Of a DNA stretch of 64,000 nt, positions 7,479 through 18,619 are shown one piece after another. The position numbers and the translations under genes are program-made. Under the pieces are notes generated by a model, which saw nothing but the letters and a program-made list of their open reading frames with translations, was not told the DNA's origin and ran no database searches. The DNA comes from Burkholderia cenocepacia. GTDB taxonomy: Bacteria > Pseudomonadota > Gammaproteobacteria > Burkholderiales > Burkholderiaceae. Position 1 is the first letter of the stretch. Every line of letters begins with the position of its first letter. The stretch covers positions 1,736,001 through 1,800,000 of the forward strand of contig NZ_CP060040.1 in the NCBI RefSeq assembly GCF_014211915.1, in the 5' to 3' direction.

Positions 7479-10400
7479 GCTGACGCACCCCTTCGGTATC
7501 GTAGAAAACCGGGCTGGAGATCTTCGCGGTGATGCGCCGGCCGTTGGCCAGCGGAATCACGACGCTCTCGCCCATCTTGTTCAGGCCGCCCTTCACCACC
7601 GCGAGCGCGATCGAGCGCTTCAGGATCGGGCTGTAGTAGCTCGACGTCACGTGGCCGATCATCGGCGTCGGATCGGTGGCCGACACCTGCGTGTCCTTCG
7701 CGATGATCTGCGCGCCTTCCGGCAGCACGAACTGTTCGTCTTCGGTCAACAGGCCGACGAACTGCTTGCGGCCTTCCTTCGCGGTATCCGAACGCGACAG
7801 CGAACGCTTGCCGAGGAAGTCCTTCGACTTCGCGACGACGCCGCCCATCCCGAGGTCGAACGGCGTGATCGAGCCGTCGGTGTCCTGGCCGACGATGATG
7901 TAGCCCTTCTCCGCGCGCAGCACGTGCATCGTCTCGGTGCCGTACGGCGTGATGTCGAACTCGGCACCGGCCGCCATCAGCGCTTCCCACACCGCGCGGC
8001 CCGCATTCGCCGGCACGTTCACTTCATAGGCCAGCTCGCCCGAGAAGCTGATCCGCATCACGCGCGCCTTCGCGCCGGCAACCGTGCCGTTGCGGTAGCT
8101 CATGAACGGGAACGCTTCATTGCCGAAGTCGATGTCCTGGCACACCTTCTGCACGACCTTGCGGCTCTTCGGGCCGACCACCGCGAACGTCGCCCAGTGA
8201 TCGGTGACGGACGCGAGCCGCACCTTCATGTCGGGCCATTCGGTCTGCAGCCAGCGCTCGAGCCACGTCAGCACGCGCGCCGCGCCGCCGGTGGTGGTCG
8301 TCATCATGAAATGCTGGTCGGCGAGGCGCACGGTCACGCCGTCGTCGAACACCATCCCGTTTTCGTCGAGCATCAGCCCGTAGCGGCACCTGCCCACTTC
8401 GAGCTTGTTCCATGGGTTCGTGTACATCCAGTTCAGCAGCTTCACCGCGTCCGGGCCCTGGATGTCGATCTTGCCGAGCGTCGACGCGTCGAGAATGCCG
8501 ACGCCGTTGCGCACCGCGAGGCATTCGCGCTTCACGGCCGCATGCAGATCCTCGCCGTTCTTCGGGAAGTACCACGGGCGCTTCCAGTTGCCGACGTCCT
8601 CGAACATCGCGCCGTGCTCGACGTGCCATTCGTGCACGGCCGTCTTGCGGATCGGGTCGAGGAAATCGCCGGTCTCGCGGCCCGCGAACGTGCCGAACGA
8701 CACGGGCGTGTAGTTCGGGCGGAACGTCGTCGTGCCCGTTTCCGGAATCGTCTTGCCGAGCGCACCCGCGAGGATCGCCATCCCGTTGATGTTGCCGAGC
8801 TTGCCCTGGTCGGTGCCGAAACCCATCGCCGTGTAGCGCTTCACGTGCTCGACCGACTCGAAGCCTTCACGCGCGGCGAGCAGGATGTCGGCCGCCGCGA
8901 CGTCGTTCTGGAAATCGACGAACTGCTTCGGTCCGCGCGCGGCTGCCTCGCGGCTCCCGACGAGCCACAACGGTTGCAGCGCGCCCTCGACGGCTTCGGC
9001 GACCTGCGGTGCGGCCGGACGTTGCGCGGCCGTGAAGCCCGCGGCCTTCGCCGCTTCCACGCCCGCATCGACCGCGAGCCGCAGCGCACGAGCCAGCCCG
9101 AATTCGCCGGCCGCCGCACCGATGCTCGCTTCCGCCTGCACCGGCTTGCCCGGCAGGAAACACGCCTTCTCGTCGTTCCAGCACGCCTTGCCGCCCGATT
9201 GCGCGAACAGGTGCAACACCGGGCTGAAGCCGCCCGACATCGCGACGAGGTCGCACGGCAGCGTCTGCAGCTTGCCGCCAGTCTGGCCGTTCGAGTAGGA
9301 CGCGACGTCGACCGACGATACGCGCCACTTGCCCGAAGCGGCCGTGACGACCGCACCGCTCATCACCGTCACGCCCTGCCGCTTGGCTGCGGCCGGCAGC
9401 GCGCCGTTCGACGATGCGCGGGAATCGACGACCGTCACCTTCGCGCCGCACGCCTTCAGGTCCAGCGCGGTCTGGTATGCACGATCGTTGTTCGTGAACA
9501 CGACCACGTTGCGGCCCGGCAGCACGCCGAAGCGATGCACGTAGGTGGACACCGCGCCCGCCAGCATCACGCCCGGCAGGTCGTTGTTGCCGAACACGAT
9601 CGGCCGCTCGTGCGCGCCGGTCGCGAGGATCACGCGCTTCGCGCGGACCTTCCACAGCAACTCGCGCGTGCCCTTGCGCATCGATACCGGCAGGTGATCG
9701 GTCAGGCGCTGCGTGACCGTCACGAGGTTGTGGTCCTGATAGCCGAACGCGGTGCTGCGCGACAGGATCGTCACGTCGGGCAGCTTGCGCAGTTCGGCCT
9801 CGATCTTCTCGACCCATTGCAGCGCGGGCTTCGCGTCGATCTCCGCGCGGCACGACAGCAGGCTGCCGCCGAGTTCGCGCTGGTCGTCGACGAGGATCAC
9901 GCGCGCGCCGGCCGTGGCGGCCGCATGCGCGGCGGCGAGGCCCGACGGGCCACCGCCGACCACGAGCACGTCGCAGTGCGCGTAGCACTTGTCGTAGCGA
10001 TCGGCGTCGAGCACTTCGGGCGCCTTGCCGAGGCCGGCCGCTTCACGGATCTTCTCTTCGTACTTCGGCCACATGTTGCGCGGCCACATGAAGGTCTTGT
10101 AGTAGAACCCGGCCGGCATGAAGCGCGAGAACTTCTGGTTGATCGCGTACTTGTCGTTCTCGAGCGTCGGCTCGGCGTTCACGCTCGTCGCGACGAGGCC
10201 CTGGTACAGCTCGATCTCGGTCGCGCGCGCGTTCGGCACCGTGTACGGGCCGGTTTCGAGCTGCACGACGGCATTCGGTTCGGCCACGTCCGCCGTGACG
10301 ATCCCGCGCGGGCGGTGATACTTGAAGCTGCGCGCGACGAAATGCACGCCGTTCGCGAGCAGCGCGGACGCGAGCGTGTCGCCCTGGAAGCCCTGGTACG

Positions 10401-10479
10401 TGCGGCCGTTGAACGTGAACGTCAGCGGAATCGCGCGATTGATGCGGCCACCGGTGCCGAGGCGGTCTTTCTGGCTCAT
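7468..10479 (-). CDS. soxA: Sarcosine oxidase alpha subunit
   Basis: Protein of 1003 aa, the standard SoxA length. The enzyme oxidatively demethylates sarcosine to glycine, with H2O2 and 5,10-methylene-tetrahydrofolate as co-products. N-terminal ferredoxin-like domain (TFTFNGRTYQGFQGDTLASA). The Rossmann dinucleotide site is VLVVGGGPSGLAAAHAAATA. A second pyridine-nucleotide-disulfide-oxidoreductase region contains RVILATGAHERPIVFGNNDL. The C-terminal GcvT-like folate domain (from about residue 600) has GILDASTLGKIDIQGPDA, SFSGELAYEVNVPA and FDLGMGGVVAKSKDFLGKRS. ATG 10479 is chosen because it overlaps the soxD stop (ATGA) and gives the canonical N-terminus. Confidence 0.95.
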   Translation of the reverse strand: MSQKDRLGTGGRINRAIPLTFTFNGRTYQGFQGDTLASALLANGVHFVARSFKYHRPRGIVTADVAEPNAVVQLETGPYTVPNARATEIELYQGLVATSVNAEPTLENDKYAINQKFSRFMPAGFYYKTFMWPRNMWPKYEEKIREAAGLGKAPEVLDADRYDKCYAHCDVLVVGGGPSGLAAAHAAATAGARVILVDDQRELGGSLLSCRAEIDAKPALQWVEKIEAELRKLPDVTILSRSTAFGYQDHNLVTVTQRLTDHLPVSMRKGTRELLWKVRAKRVILATGAHERPIVFGNNDLPGVMLAGAVSTYVHRFGVLPGRNVVVFTNNDRAYQTALDLKACGAKVTVVDSRASSNGALPAAAKRQGVTVMSGAVVTAASGKWRVSSVDVASYSNGQTGGKLQTLPCDLVAMSGGFSPVLHLFAQSGGKACWNDEKACFLPGKPVQAEASIGAAAGEFGLARALRLAVDAGVEAAKAAGFTAAQRPAAPQVAEAVEGALQPLWLVGSREAAARGPKQFVDFQNDVAAADILLAAREGFESVEHVKRYTAMGFGTDQGKLGNINGMAILAGALGKTIPETGTTTFRPNYTPVSFGTFAGRETGDFLDPIRKTAVHEWHVEHGAMFEDVGNWKRPWYFPKNGEDLHAAVKRECLAVRNGVGILDASTLGKIDIQGPDAVKLLNWMYTNPWNKLEVGRCRYGLMLDENGMVFDDGVTVRLADQHFMMTTTTGGAARVLTWLERWLQTEWPDMKVRLASVTDHWATFAVVGPKSRKVVQKVCQDIDFGNEAFPFMSYRNGTVAGAKARVMRISFSGELAYEVNVPANAGRAVWEALMAAGAEFDITPYGTETMHVLRAEKGYIIVGQDTDGSITPFDLGMGGVVAKSKDFLGKRSLSRSDTAKEGRKQFVGLLTEDEQFVLPEGAQIIAKDTQVSATDPTPMIGHVTSSYYSPILKRSIALAVVKGGLNKMGESVVIPLANGRRITAKISSPVFYDTEGVRQHVE

Positions 10480-10790
10480 TTGCTCGTGCCCTCTTCGTGT
10501 GCGTTGCCGGCAGCGGCGCCACTGATGGCAGCCCCGCCGAACTTTTCGTAGCCCTTGATATCGTAGGTGACCGTGTCGCGCGTCACCTTGAACCAGCGGC
10601 GGCAGCCCTGCGTGTGCAGCCATTGCTCCTTGTGCAGCCCGCGCTTGTTCTCGCGCATGAACACGTATTCGCCCCATTCGCGGTCGGTCATGGTTTCGTT
10701 CGCCACCGGGCGCACGATGTCGGCTTCACCGCCGCACGTGAACTCGGATTCGGCGCGCGGCCCGCACCACGGACATTCGATCAGCAACAT
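10476..10790 (-). CDS. soxD: Sarcosine oxidase delta subunit
   Basis: Small subunit of 104 aa. The N-terminal CPWCG and later Cys/His residues (FTCGGEAD, HTQGCRRWF) form the zinc site typical of SoxD. WGEYVFMRENKRGLHKEQWLH is the strongly conserved centre of the family. It lies between soxB (25 bp upstream) and soxA (4-bp overlap). The C-terminal 15 residues are low-complexity. Confidence 0.94.
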   Translation of the reverse strand: MLLIECPWCGPRAESEFTCGGEADIVRPVANETMTDREWGEYVFMRENKRGLHKEQWLHTQGCRRWFKVTRDTVTYDIKGYEKFGGAAISGAAAGNAHEEGTSK

Positions 10791-10815
10791 GTTTCTTTCT
10801 CCAATGGTGACTGGG

Positions 10816-12060
10816 TTAGTGCGCGACGGCGGCGGCGCCGTGCTCGTCGATCAGGTGGCCCGTATAGAAGCGGTCGAGTGCGAACGGCGCGTTCAGCGGA
10901 TGCGGTTCGTCGCGGGCGATCGTGTGCGCGAACACCCAGCCCGAGCCGGGCGTCGCCTTGAAGCCGCCGGTGCCCCAGCCGCAGTTGAAATAGAGGCCCT
11001 TCACGTCGGTCTTGGTGATGATCGGGCATGCGTCCGGCGACACGTCGACGATGCCGCCCCACTGGCGGTTCATCCGCACCCGCGAGAACACCGGGAACAT
11101 CTCGACGATCGCCTGCAGCGTGCTCTCGATGATGTGGAAGCTGCCGCGCTGGCCGAAGCCCGTGTACTGGTCGATACCGGCGCCGATCACGAGGTCGCCC
11201 TTGTCGGACTGGCTGATGTACGCGTGCACCGCGTTCGACATGATCACCGAGTTCACCACCGGCTTGATCGGCTCGGACACCAGCGCCTGCAGCGGATGGC
11301 TTTCGATCGGCAGACGCACGCCGGCCATGTCGGCGAGCGTCGTCGTGTTGCCGGCGGCCACCACCGCGACCTTCTTTGCCTTGATGAAGCCCTTCACCGT
11401 ATCGACGCCGACCACCGCGCCGCCTTCGCGGCGAATGCCCGTGACCTGGCAGTTCTGGATGATGTCCACGCCGGCGCGATCCGCGCCGCGTGCGAAGCCC
11501 CAGGCCACCGCGTCGTGACGCGCGACACCCGCACGGCGCTGGATCGATGCGCCGAGCACCGGGTAGCGGCTGTTCAGGTTGATCGTCGGCTCGATTTCCT
11601 TGATCTGTGCGGGCGTCAGGAATTCGGCATCGACACCGTTCAGCCGGTTCGCGTTCACGCGGCGCTCGGTGTCGCGCACGTCCTGCAGCGTGTGGGCCAG
11701 GTTCATCACGCCGCGCTGGCTGAACATCACGTTGTAGTTCAGGTCCTGCGACAGCCCTTCCCACAGCTTCATCGCCTTCTCGTACAGCGCGGCCGATTCG
11801 TCCCACAGATAGTTCGAGCGCACGATCGTCGTGTTGCGCGCGGTATTGCCGCCGCCGATCCAGCCTTTCTCGAGGATCGCGACGTTCGTGATCCCGTGCT
11901 CCTTCGCGAGGTAGTACGCGGTCGCGAGGCCGTGGCCGCCGCCGCCGACGATCACGACGTCGTATTCCTTCTTCGGCTCCGGGCTCTTCCACTGCTTTTC
12001 CCAGTTCTCGTGATACGAGAGGCCGTTGCGGAACAGGCTGAATATCGAGTAGCGGCTCAT
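10816..12060 (-). CDS. soxB: Sarcosine oxidase beta subunit
   Basis: Protein of 414 aa, the usual length. SoxB carries the non-covalent FAD and the covalent FMN where sarcosine is oxidised. Features: N-terminal [21 protein letters not shown], the Rossmann FAD site [41 protein letters not shown], and the C-terminal [23 protein letters not shown] segment. ATG 12060 gives the canonical N-terminus; the frame is open upstream into sdaA but that part has no homology-like signal. It lies 14 bp downstream of sdaA. Confidence 0.95.
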   Translation of the reverse strand: MSRYSIFSLFRNGLSYHENWEKQWKSPEPKKEYDVVIVGGGGHGLATAYYLAKEHGITNVAILEKGWIGGGNTARNTTIVRSNYLWDESAALYEKAMKLWEGLSQDLNYNVMFSQRGVMNLAHTLQDVRDTERRVNANRLNGVDAEFLTPAQIKEIEPTINLNSRYPVLGASIQRRAGVARHDAVAWGFARGADRAGVDIIQNCQVTGIRREGGAVVGVDTVKGFIKAKKVAVVAAGNTTTLADMAGVRLPIESHPLQALVSEPIKPVVNSVIMSNAVHAYISQSDKGDLVIGAGIDQYTGFGQRGSFHIIESTLQAIVEMFPVFSRVRMNRQWGGIVDVSPDACPIITKTDVKGLYFNCGWGTGGFKATPGSGWVFAHTIARDEPHPLNAPFALDRFYTGHLIDEHGAAAVAH

Positions 12061-12074
12061 GTTTGGATCCTTCG

Positions 12075-13460
<1,386 letters not shown>

Positions 13461-13700
13461 CTGGCTTCCTTTGGGTTGCATGCGTGAAATGTCGTTGGGC
13501 CCCAGTACATCAAAGCGTAAAATCGGCCGATAGAACAAAAACGGCATCGGCGTGGGATAGCGCCGCCAAGCGCCGCGCCGGCCGGCCCGAAAGTGCGTTT
13601 TGGCGATGGTTCGCGACGGAAAACCACAAGTCCGGCCACGGCCGATCGGCGACGCTGGCTGCATCCGCGCCGCCTCCGGCCGCCGCAACCCGCAAACCGA

Positions 13701-14819
13701 GTGAAACGAGTGAGACCGCCTGCCCGGCGTGAAGAGATTGGCCGCGATGACCCCCGACGTACCCGCTTCCCCCTCGCAGAACCCGCGCCGCGGCGCATCC
13801 GCTTCGGCATCGTGCTGCTGCCGAACTTCACGCTGACGGCCTTCTCCGGCTTCGTCGACATGCTGCGGCTGTCGGCCGACGACGGCGACTACAGCAAGCC
13901 GGTGCGCTGCGCATGGAGCGTGATCGGCGAGACGCTCGCGCCGGTGCGCGCGAGCTGCGGGATCCAGATCACGCCGTGGGAGACGTTCGACGCGGCCGAG
14001 CCGTTCGACTATGTGGTGGTGGTCGGCGGGCTGCTGCATTCGGGGCCGCAGGCCGGCCCTGAAACGCTCGACTTCATCCGCCGCGCGGCGACGGGCGGCG
14101 CGACGGTCGTCGGCATCTGCACCGGCGTGTTCACGCTGATGCGCGCCGGCGTGCTCGACGGCTACCGCACCTGCGTGAGCTGGTTTCATTACTGGGATTT
14201 CATCGAGCGCTTTCCGTCGGCCGATCCCGACCTGCTGATCGCCGACCGGCTGTTCGTGATCGACCGGCGCCGGATCACGTGCTCGGGCGGCCGCGCGTCG
14301 ATCGACGTCGCCGCCGCGATCCTGCTGCGCCATTTCGATCATGCGACCGTGCAGAAGGCGCTGCGCATCCTGCTGGTCGGCGAGATGCAGAAAGGCAACG
14401 CGCCGCAGCCGCATCCGCCGGGCCTCGAGCCGGCGACGCATCCGAAGGTCAAGCGCGCGATTCTTCTGATGGAACAGCACGTCGGGCGTGCGCTGCCGCT
14501 CGAGGAACTGGCGTGCAAGCTCGACCTGTCGACACGGCAGCTCGAGCGGCTGTTCAAGGCGGAAACCGGCAAGAGTCCGCAGGCCTTCGCGAAACAGGTG
14601 CGGCTGCGCACGGCCGCCTGGCTGCTGACGAGTTCGGACCGCACGGTCGCCGATATCGCGTCGAGTTGCGGATTCGCCGATGCGTCGCACCTCGGGCGCG
14701 AATTCCGCAAGCAGTTCGGCGTGCCGCCGGCGACGTATCGCGAGCGCGGCGGCGACGTGGCCGAAGTCGATGCGGCGCTCGATGCGTCGGCCGACCCGGT
14801 CGAGGACATCGCCGACTGA
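13701..14819 (+). CDS. GlxA-family (GATase1-like plus AraC) transcriptional regulator
   Basis: A DJ-1/PfpI-like sensor domain ([51 protein letters not shown]) is followed by a C-terminal AraC double HTH ([40 protein letters not shown]). This architecture is that of GbdR, SouR and CdhR, regulators of betaine, sarcosine and carnitine catabolism. It is divergent from sdaA-soxBDAG-folB and is its likely activator. The start is unsettled: GTG 13701 keeps the frame but has no good ribosome site. ATG 13747, preceded by GAAGAG, gives a natural-looking N-terminus ([15 protein letters not shown]) in a different frame, which hints at a frameshift near 13790. Confidence 0.85.
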   Translation: MKRVRPPARREEIGRDDPRRTRFPLAEPAPRRIRFGIVLLPNFTLTAFSGFVDMLRLSADDGDYSKPVRCAWSVIGETLAPVRASCGIQITPWETFDAAEPFDYVVVVGGLLHSGPQAGPETLDFIRRAATGGATVVGICTGVFTLMRAGVLDGYRTCVSWFHYWDFIERFPSADPDLLIADRLFVIDRRRITCSGGRASIDVAAAILLRHFDHATVQKALRILLVGEMQKGNAPQPHPPGLEPATHPKVKRAILLMEQHVGRALPLEELACKLDLSTRQLERLFKAETGKSPQAFAKQVRLRTAAWLLTSSDRTVADIASSCGFADASHLGREFRKQFGVPPATYRERGGDVAEVDAALDASADPVEDIAD

Positions 14820-14826
14820 CGCCCCC

Positions 14827-14846
14827 GGGGCACTCGCCCCTTTCTT
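14827..14846 (+). terminator. Short intrinsic terminator after the GlxA-type regulator
   Basis: GGGGC-ACTC-GCCCC hairpin followed directly by TTTCTT, 7 bp after the stop codon at 14819. Confidence 0.5.
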
Positions 14847-14891
14847 GGCCAACCGCAGGAACGGCGCACGTTCGCATCGGTTTCGAATCTT

Positions 14892-14907
14892 TTGGAACCG
14901 GTTCCAA
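14892..14907. promoter_or_regulatory. Perfect 16-bp palindrome resembling a LacI-family operator
   Basis: TTGGAACCGGTTCCAA is self-complementary over all 16 bases. Its AACCGGTT core with a central CpG is the usual LacI-family operator shape. It lies 102 bp before the FadR-type regulator gene, in the promoter region of the sugar-acid operon. No LacI-family gene is present in this window. Confidence 0.5.
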
Positions 14908-14970
14908 TCCACTTAGCCGACGTTGACTTCCGTAAACGAGGGTTATTCCGGATGCTGTCATTCGCTCAAA

Positions 14971-14999
14971 TTTGTATGATGACCACATCACCTTACAAA
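14971..14999. promoter_or_regulatory. Candidate autoregulatory operator of the FadR-type regulator
   Basis: TTTGTA (14971-14976) and its complement TACAAA (14994-14999) flank an inner GATG-ACCA-CATC repeat, ending 10 bp before the start codon. FadR/GntR regulators often bind short inverted repeats at their own promoter. The outer and inner repeats are not exactly co-centred, so the true site is uncertain. Confidence 0.4.
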
Positions 15000-15009
15000 C
15001 CTGAGCATC

Positions 15010-15714
15010 ATGTTCGAGAAAATTCCCGCCCGCGCGATGAGCGACCATGTCGCGCAGCAACTGCTCAAGCAGATCGAAGTGGGCAGCTTCTCGGCTACCG
15101 GCAAGCTGCCGACCGAAGCCGTGCTCGCGCAGGAATTCGGCGTGAGCCGCACCGTGATCCGCGAGGCGATCTCGCGGCTGAAGAACGAAGGCGTGGTCGA
15201 GCCGCGCCAGGGCAGCGGCGTATTCGTGAACCAGCACGGTGCGATCCGGCCGCTGCGGATCGACTACGCGGAAGCCGTCGAGGCGAGCTCGCTGCCGCAC
15301 CTGCTCGCGGTGCGCCGCGCGATCGAAGCTGAAGTCGCGGCCGAAGCCGCGCTGCACCACACCGCCGACGACATGGCCGACATCGACGACGCGCTGCGCA
15401 AGATCGACGCAGCGGTGGCCGAAGGGCGCGACGGCGTCGCGGAAGACGTCGCGTTCCACCGCACGATCGCGGCCGTCACCGGCAACCCGTATTTCCTGAA
15501 GACGCTGCAATTCCTGAACCAGTACCTCGAAGCCGGCGTGAAGGTCACACGCAGCAACGAAGCGACGCGCGAGGATTTCTCGCGGCAGGTGCGCGAGGAG
15601 CACGCGGCGATCGCCGACGCGATCCGCGCACGCGACCCGATGGCCGCCCGCAACGCGGCGCGCACGCACATGTACAACGCCGCCCGCCGTCTCGCGGAAG
15701 CCGGCATCTGCTGA
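15010..15714 (+). CDS. FadR-subfamily GntR transcriptional regulator
   Basis: Protein of 234 aa. The N-terminal winged HTH (KLPTEAVLAQEFGVSRTVIR, EAISRLKNEGVVEPRQGSGV) is followed by an all-helical FCD ligand domain. The metal/ligand residues are in the family pattern (AVRRAIEAEVAAEAA, VAFHRTIAAVTGN, REEHAAIADAIRARDP, HMYNAARRL). FCD regulators sense small organic acids. It heads the four-carbon sugar-acid operon, 58 bp before ltnD, so it most likely controls that operon in response to a tetronate or pathway intermediate. Confidence 0.9.
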   Translation: MFEKIPARAMSDHVAQQLLKQIEVGSFSATGKLPTEAVLAQEFGVSRTVIREAISRLKNEGVVEPRQGSGVFVNQHGAIRPLRIDYAEAVEASSLPHLLAVRRAIEAEVAAEAALHHTADDMADIDDALRKIDAAVAEGRDGVAEDVAFHRTIAAVTGNPYFLKTLQFLNQYLEAGVKVTRSNEATREDFSRQVREEHAAIADAIRARDPMAARNAARTHMYNAARRLAEAGIC

Positions 15715-15772
15715 AGCCGGCGGCGCCCGCCGCCGTTGTCCAGAACCTCTCTCGAATCGATCAAGGTTGACC

Positions 15773-16663
15773 ATGTCACGAAATGTTGGAGTCATCGGCC
15801 TCGGCGCGATGGGCCTCGGCGTCGCACGCTCGCTGCTGCGCGCCGGCCTGCGCGTGCACGCATGCGACGTGCGCGACACCGTGCTGCAGGCGTTCGCCGC
15901 CGAAGGCGGCATCGCGTGCGCGACGCCAGCCGAACTCGGCGCGCAGTGCGACGTCGTCGTCACGCTCGTCGTCAATGCCGCGCAAACGGAAACGGTGCTG
16001 TTCGGCGAACACGGCGCGGTCGCGGCGATGCAGCCGGGCGGTGTCGTGATCGCGAGCGCGACCGTCGCACCCGAATTCGCGGTCGCGCTCGGCGCACGCA
16101 TCGAGGCCGCGGGCCTGCAGATGCTCGACGCGCCGGTGTCGGGCGGCGCCGCGCGCGCGGCCTCCGGCGAGATGACGATGATGACGTCGGGCCCGGCCGC
16201 CGCGTATGCGGGCTGCGAGGACGTGCTCGCCGCGATCGCCGGCAAGGTGTACCGCCTCGGCGACGCGCACGGCATCGGCTCGAAGGTGAAGATCATCAAC
16301 CAGCTGCTGGCCGGCGTGCATATCGCGGCGGCCGCCGAAGCGATGGCGCTCGGCCTGCGCGAGGGCGTCGACGCCGATGCGCTGTACGACGTGATCACGC
16401 ACAGCGCGGGCAATTCGTGGATGTTCGAGAACCGTGTGCCGCACATCCTGAGCGGCGACTACACGCCGTTGTCGGCCGTCGACATCTTCGTGAAGGATCT
16501 CGGCCTCGTGCTCGATACCGCGCGCCGCAGCAAATTCCCGCTGCCGCTGTCCGCCACCGCGCACCAGATGTTCATGAGCGCGTCGAGCGCCGGCCACGGC
16601 GGCGAGGACGATTCCGCCGTGATCAAGACTTTCCCCGGCATCACGCTGCCGCCCGCCCGCTGA
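15773..16663 (+). CDS. ltnD: L-threonate dehydrogenase (beta-hydroxyacid dehydrogenase family)
   Basis: Protein of 296 aa. NAD-binding GVIGLGAMGLGVARSLLRAG at the N-terminus, substrate motif DAPVSGGAARAASGEMTMM, catalytic Lys in GSKVKIINQLLAGVH, and a C-terminal helical domain ending in DDSAVIKTFPGI. The family also includes 3-hydroxyisobutyrate and tartronate-semialdehyde enzymes. Linkage to otnK, otnC and otnI identifies it as LtnD, which oxidises L-threonate to 2-oxo-tetronate. ATG 15773 preceded by AAGG is chosen over an in-frame TTG two codons earlier. Confidence 0.88.
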   Translation: MSRNVGVIGLGAMGLGVARSLLRAGLRVHACDVRDTVLQAFAAEGGIACATPAELGAQCDVVVTLVVNAAQTETVLFGEHGAVAAMQPGGVVIASATVAPEFAVALGARIEAAGLQMLDAPVSGGAARAASGEMTMMTSGPAAAYAGCEDVLAAIAGKVYRLGDAHGIGSKVKIINQLLAGVHIAAAAEAMALGLREGVDADALYDVITHSAGNSWMFENRVPHILSGDYTPLSAVDIFVKDLGLVLDTARRSKFPLPLSATAHQMFMSASSAGHGGEDDSAVIKTFPGITLPPAR

Positions 16664-16682
16664 TTCGAACGACGTTCCCGCC

Positions 16683-17984
16683 ATGACCGCTTCCGCTTCC
16701 CGTCCCCTGCTCGGCTGCATCGCCGACGATTTCACCGGCGCGACCGATCTCGCGAACATGCTCGTCAAGAGCGGCATGCGCACCGTGCAGACGATCGGCG
16801 TGCCCGCCGACGGCGCCGCTGCCGACACGATCGTCGACGCCGACGCGATCGTCGTCGCGCTGAAGTCGCGCACGATCCCCGCCGCCGACGCCGTCGCGCA
16901 ATCGCTCGCCGCGTATGAATGGTTGCGCGCGCAAGGGTGCCGCCAGTTCTTCTTCAAGTACTGCTCGACGTTCGATTCGACCGACGCGGGCAACATCGGG
17001 CCGGTGGCCGACGCGCTGCTCGATGCGGCCGGCGGCGACTTCACGATCGCGTGCCCGGCGTTCCCCGAGAACGGCCGCACGATCTACCGCGGCCACCTGT
17101 TCGTCGGCGACGTGCTGCTGAACGAATCGGGGATGGAAAATCATCCGCTCACGCCGATGAAGGACGCGAACCTCGTGCGCGTGCTGCAACGGCAGACGAA
17201 GTCGCCGGTCGGCCTGATCCGCTACGACACGATCGCGCTCGGCGCGGCGGCCGTGCGCGCGCGGATCGACCAGCTGCGCGCGGAAGGCGCCCGTTTCGCG
17301 ATCGCCGACGCGCTGTCGGACCGCGATCTCTACGTGCTCGGCGAAGCGTGCGCGGGCCTGCCGCTCGTCACCGGCGGCTCGGGCATCGCGCTCGGCCTGC
17401 CGGCGAATTTCCGCCGCGCGGAGCAATTGCCCGAGCGCGACAACGCGGCGTCGCTGCCGCGCATCGACGGCCTGTCGGCCGTGCTCGCCGGCAGCGCATC
17501 GAAGGCCACCAACGCGCAGGTCGCCGCATGGCGCGCGACGCGGCCGAGTTTCCGCATCGACCCGCTCGCGGCCTCGCGCGGCGAGCCCGTCGTCGATCAG
17601 GCGCTCGCGTTTGCGCGCTCGCACCTGCCTCAGCCCGTGCTGATCTACGCAACGGCCACGCCCGACGAAGTAAAGGCGGTGCAGCAGGCGCTCGGCGTCG
17701 ACGCGGCCGGCCATCTCGTCGAAAGCACGCTCGCGGCGATCGCCCGCGGGCTGCGCGAACTCGGCGTGCGCAAGTTCGTCGTCGCCGGCGGCGAGACGTC
17801 CGGCGCAGTCGTGCAGGCGCTCGACGTGAAGTCACTGCAGATCGGCGCGCAGATCGATCCGGGCGTACCGGCCACGGCCACCATCGACGCGCAGCCGCTC
17901 GGCCTCGCGCTGAAATCCGGCAACTTCGGCACCACGGACTTTTTCGACAAGGCGCTGCGCGCGCTGGACGGAGCCGCACGATGA
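16683..17984 (+). CDS. otnK: 3-oxo-tetronate kinase (four-carbon acid sugar kinase, DUF1537)
   Basis: Protein of 433 aa. The N-terminal domain has LLGCIADDFTGATDLANMLV and FFKYCSTFDSTDAGNIGP; the C-terminal nucleotide-binding domain has KFVVAGGETSGAVVQAL and NFGTTDFFDKAL. These are signature blocks of the two-domain DUF1537 kinases. OtnK phosphorylates 3-oxo-tetronate at O4. Its stop overlaps otnC by 4 bp (ATGA), matching the sequential kinase and decarboxylase steps. Confidence 0.93.
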   Translation: MTASASRPLLGCIADDFTGATDLANMLVKSGMRTVQTIGVPADGAAADTIVDADAIVVALKSRTIPAADAVAQSLAAYEWLRAQGCRQFFFKYCSTFDSTDAGNIGPVADALLDAAGGDFTIACPAFPENGRTIYRGHLFVGDVLLNESGMENHPLTPMKDANLVRVLQRQTKSPVGLIRYDTIALGAAAVRARIDQLRAEGARFAIADALSDRDLYVLGEACAGLPLVTGGSGIALGLPANFRRAEQLPERDNAASLPRIDGLSAVLAGSASKATNAQVAAWRATRPSFRIDPLAASRGEPVVDQALAFARSHLPQPVLIYATATPDEVKAVQQALGVDAAGHLVESTLAAIARGLRELGVRKFVVAGGETSGAVVQALDVKSLQIGAQIDPGVPATATIDAQPLGLALKSGNFGTTDFFDKALRALDGAAR

Positions 17985-18619
17985 GCGACGAAGCGAAACT
18001 GCGCGAAGAGATCTGCGTGGTCGGCGCGAGCCTGTATGCGCGCGGCCATGCGGTCGGCAGCGCCGGCAACATCAGCGCGCGCCTGCATGACGGCTGGCTG
18101 ATCACGCCGACCGACGCCTGCCTCGGCCGGCTCGACCCGAACGACATCGCGAAGGTCGGCACCGACGGCCAGCCCGTATCGGGCGGCAAGCCGTCGAAGA
18201 CGCTCGCGCTGCATCGCGGCATCTACGCGCGCAACGCGGAAGCGAACGGCGTCGTCCACACGCATTCGACGCATCTCGTCGCGTTGACGCTCGCCGGCGT
18301 GTGGCGCGACACCGACGTGCTGCCGCCGATCACGCCGTACTACGTGATGAAGGTCGGCCACATCCCGCTGATCCGTTACCGCCGCCCCGGCGACCCGGCC
18401 GTCGCGGCCGAAGTCGCGGCGCTGGCCGACCGGGTGCGCGGCGTGCTGCTCGATCGGCTCGGCCCCGTGATGTGGGGGCCGTCGGTATCGCACGCGTCGT
18501 ACGCGCTCGAGGAGCTCGAGGAAACGGCGCGGCTGTGGTTGATGACGCAGCCGAAGCCCGAACCGCTGACCGACGCGGCGCTCGACGAACTGCGCCAGAC
18601 CTTCGGCGCGCGCTGGTAA
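17981..18619 (+). CDS. otnC: 3-oxo-tetronate 4-phosphate decarboxylase (class II aldolase fold)
   Basis: Protein of 212 aa of the class II aldolase/adducin fold. GSAGNISARLHDGWLITPT is the phosphate-binding start. The zinc histidines sit in NGVVHTHSTHLVALT and in a later His of the C-terminal half (PSVSHASYALEELEE), and the acid Glu would be among the E residues near there. OtnC decarboxylates 3-oxo-tetronate 4-phosphate to dihydroxyacetone phosphate. Related aldolases (FucA, AraD) share the fold; the operon context decides the call. Confidence 0.9.
   Translation: MSDEAKLREEICVVGASLYARGHAVGSAGNISARLHDGWLITPTDACLGRLDPNDIAKVGTDGQPVSGGKPSKTLALHRGIYARNAEANGVVHTHSTHLVALTLAGVWRDTDVLPPITPYYVMKVGHIPLIRYRRPGDPAVAAEVAALADRVRGVLLDRLGPVMWGPSVSHASYALEELEETARLWLMTQPKPEPLTDAALDELRQTFGARW

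Noticed and set aside
7237..10551. A 1104-codon plus-strand frame opposite soxA
   Set aside because: Antisense shadow with His/Arg-rich composition; soxA on the minus strand has full family motifs.
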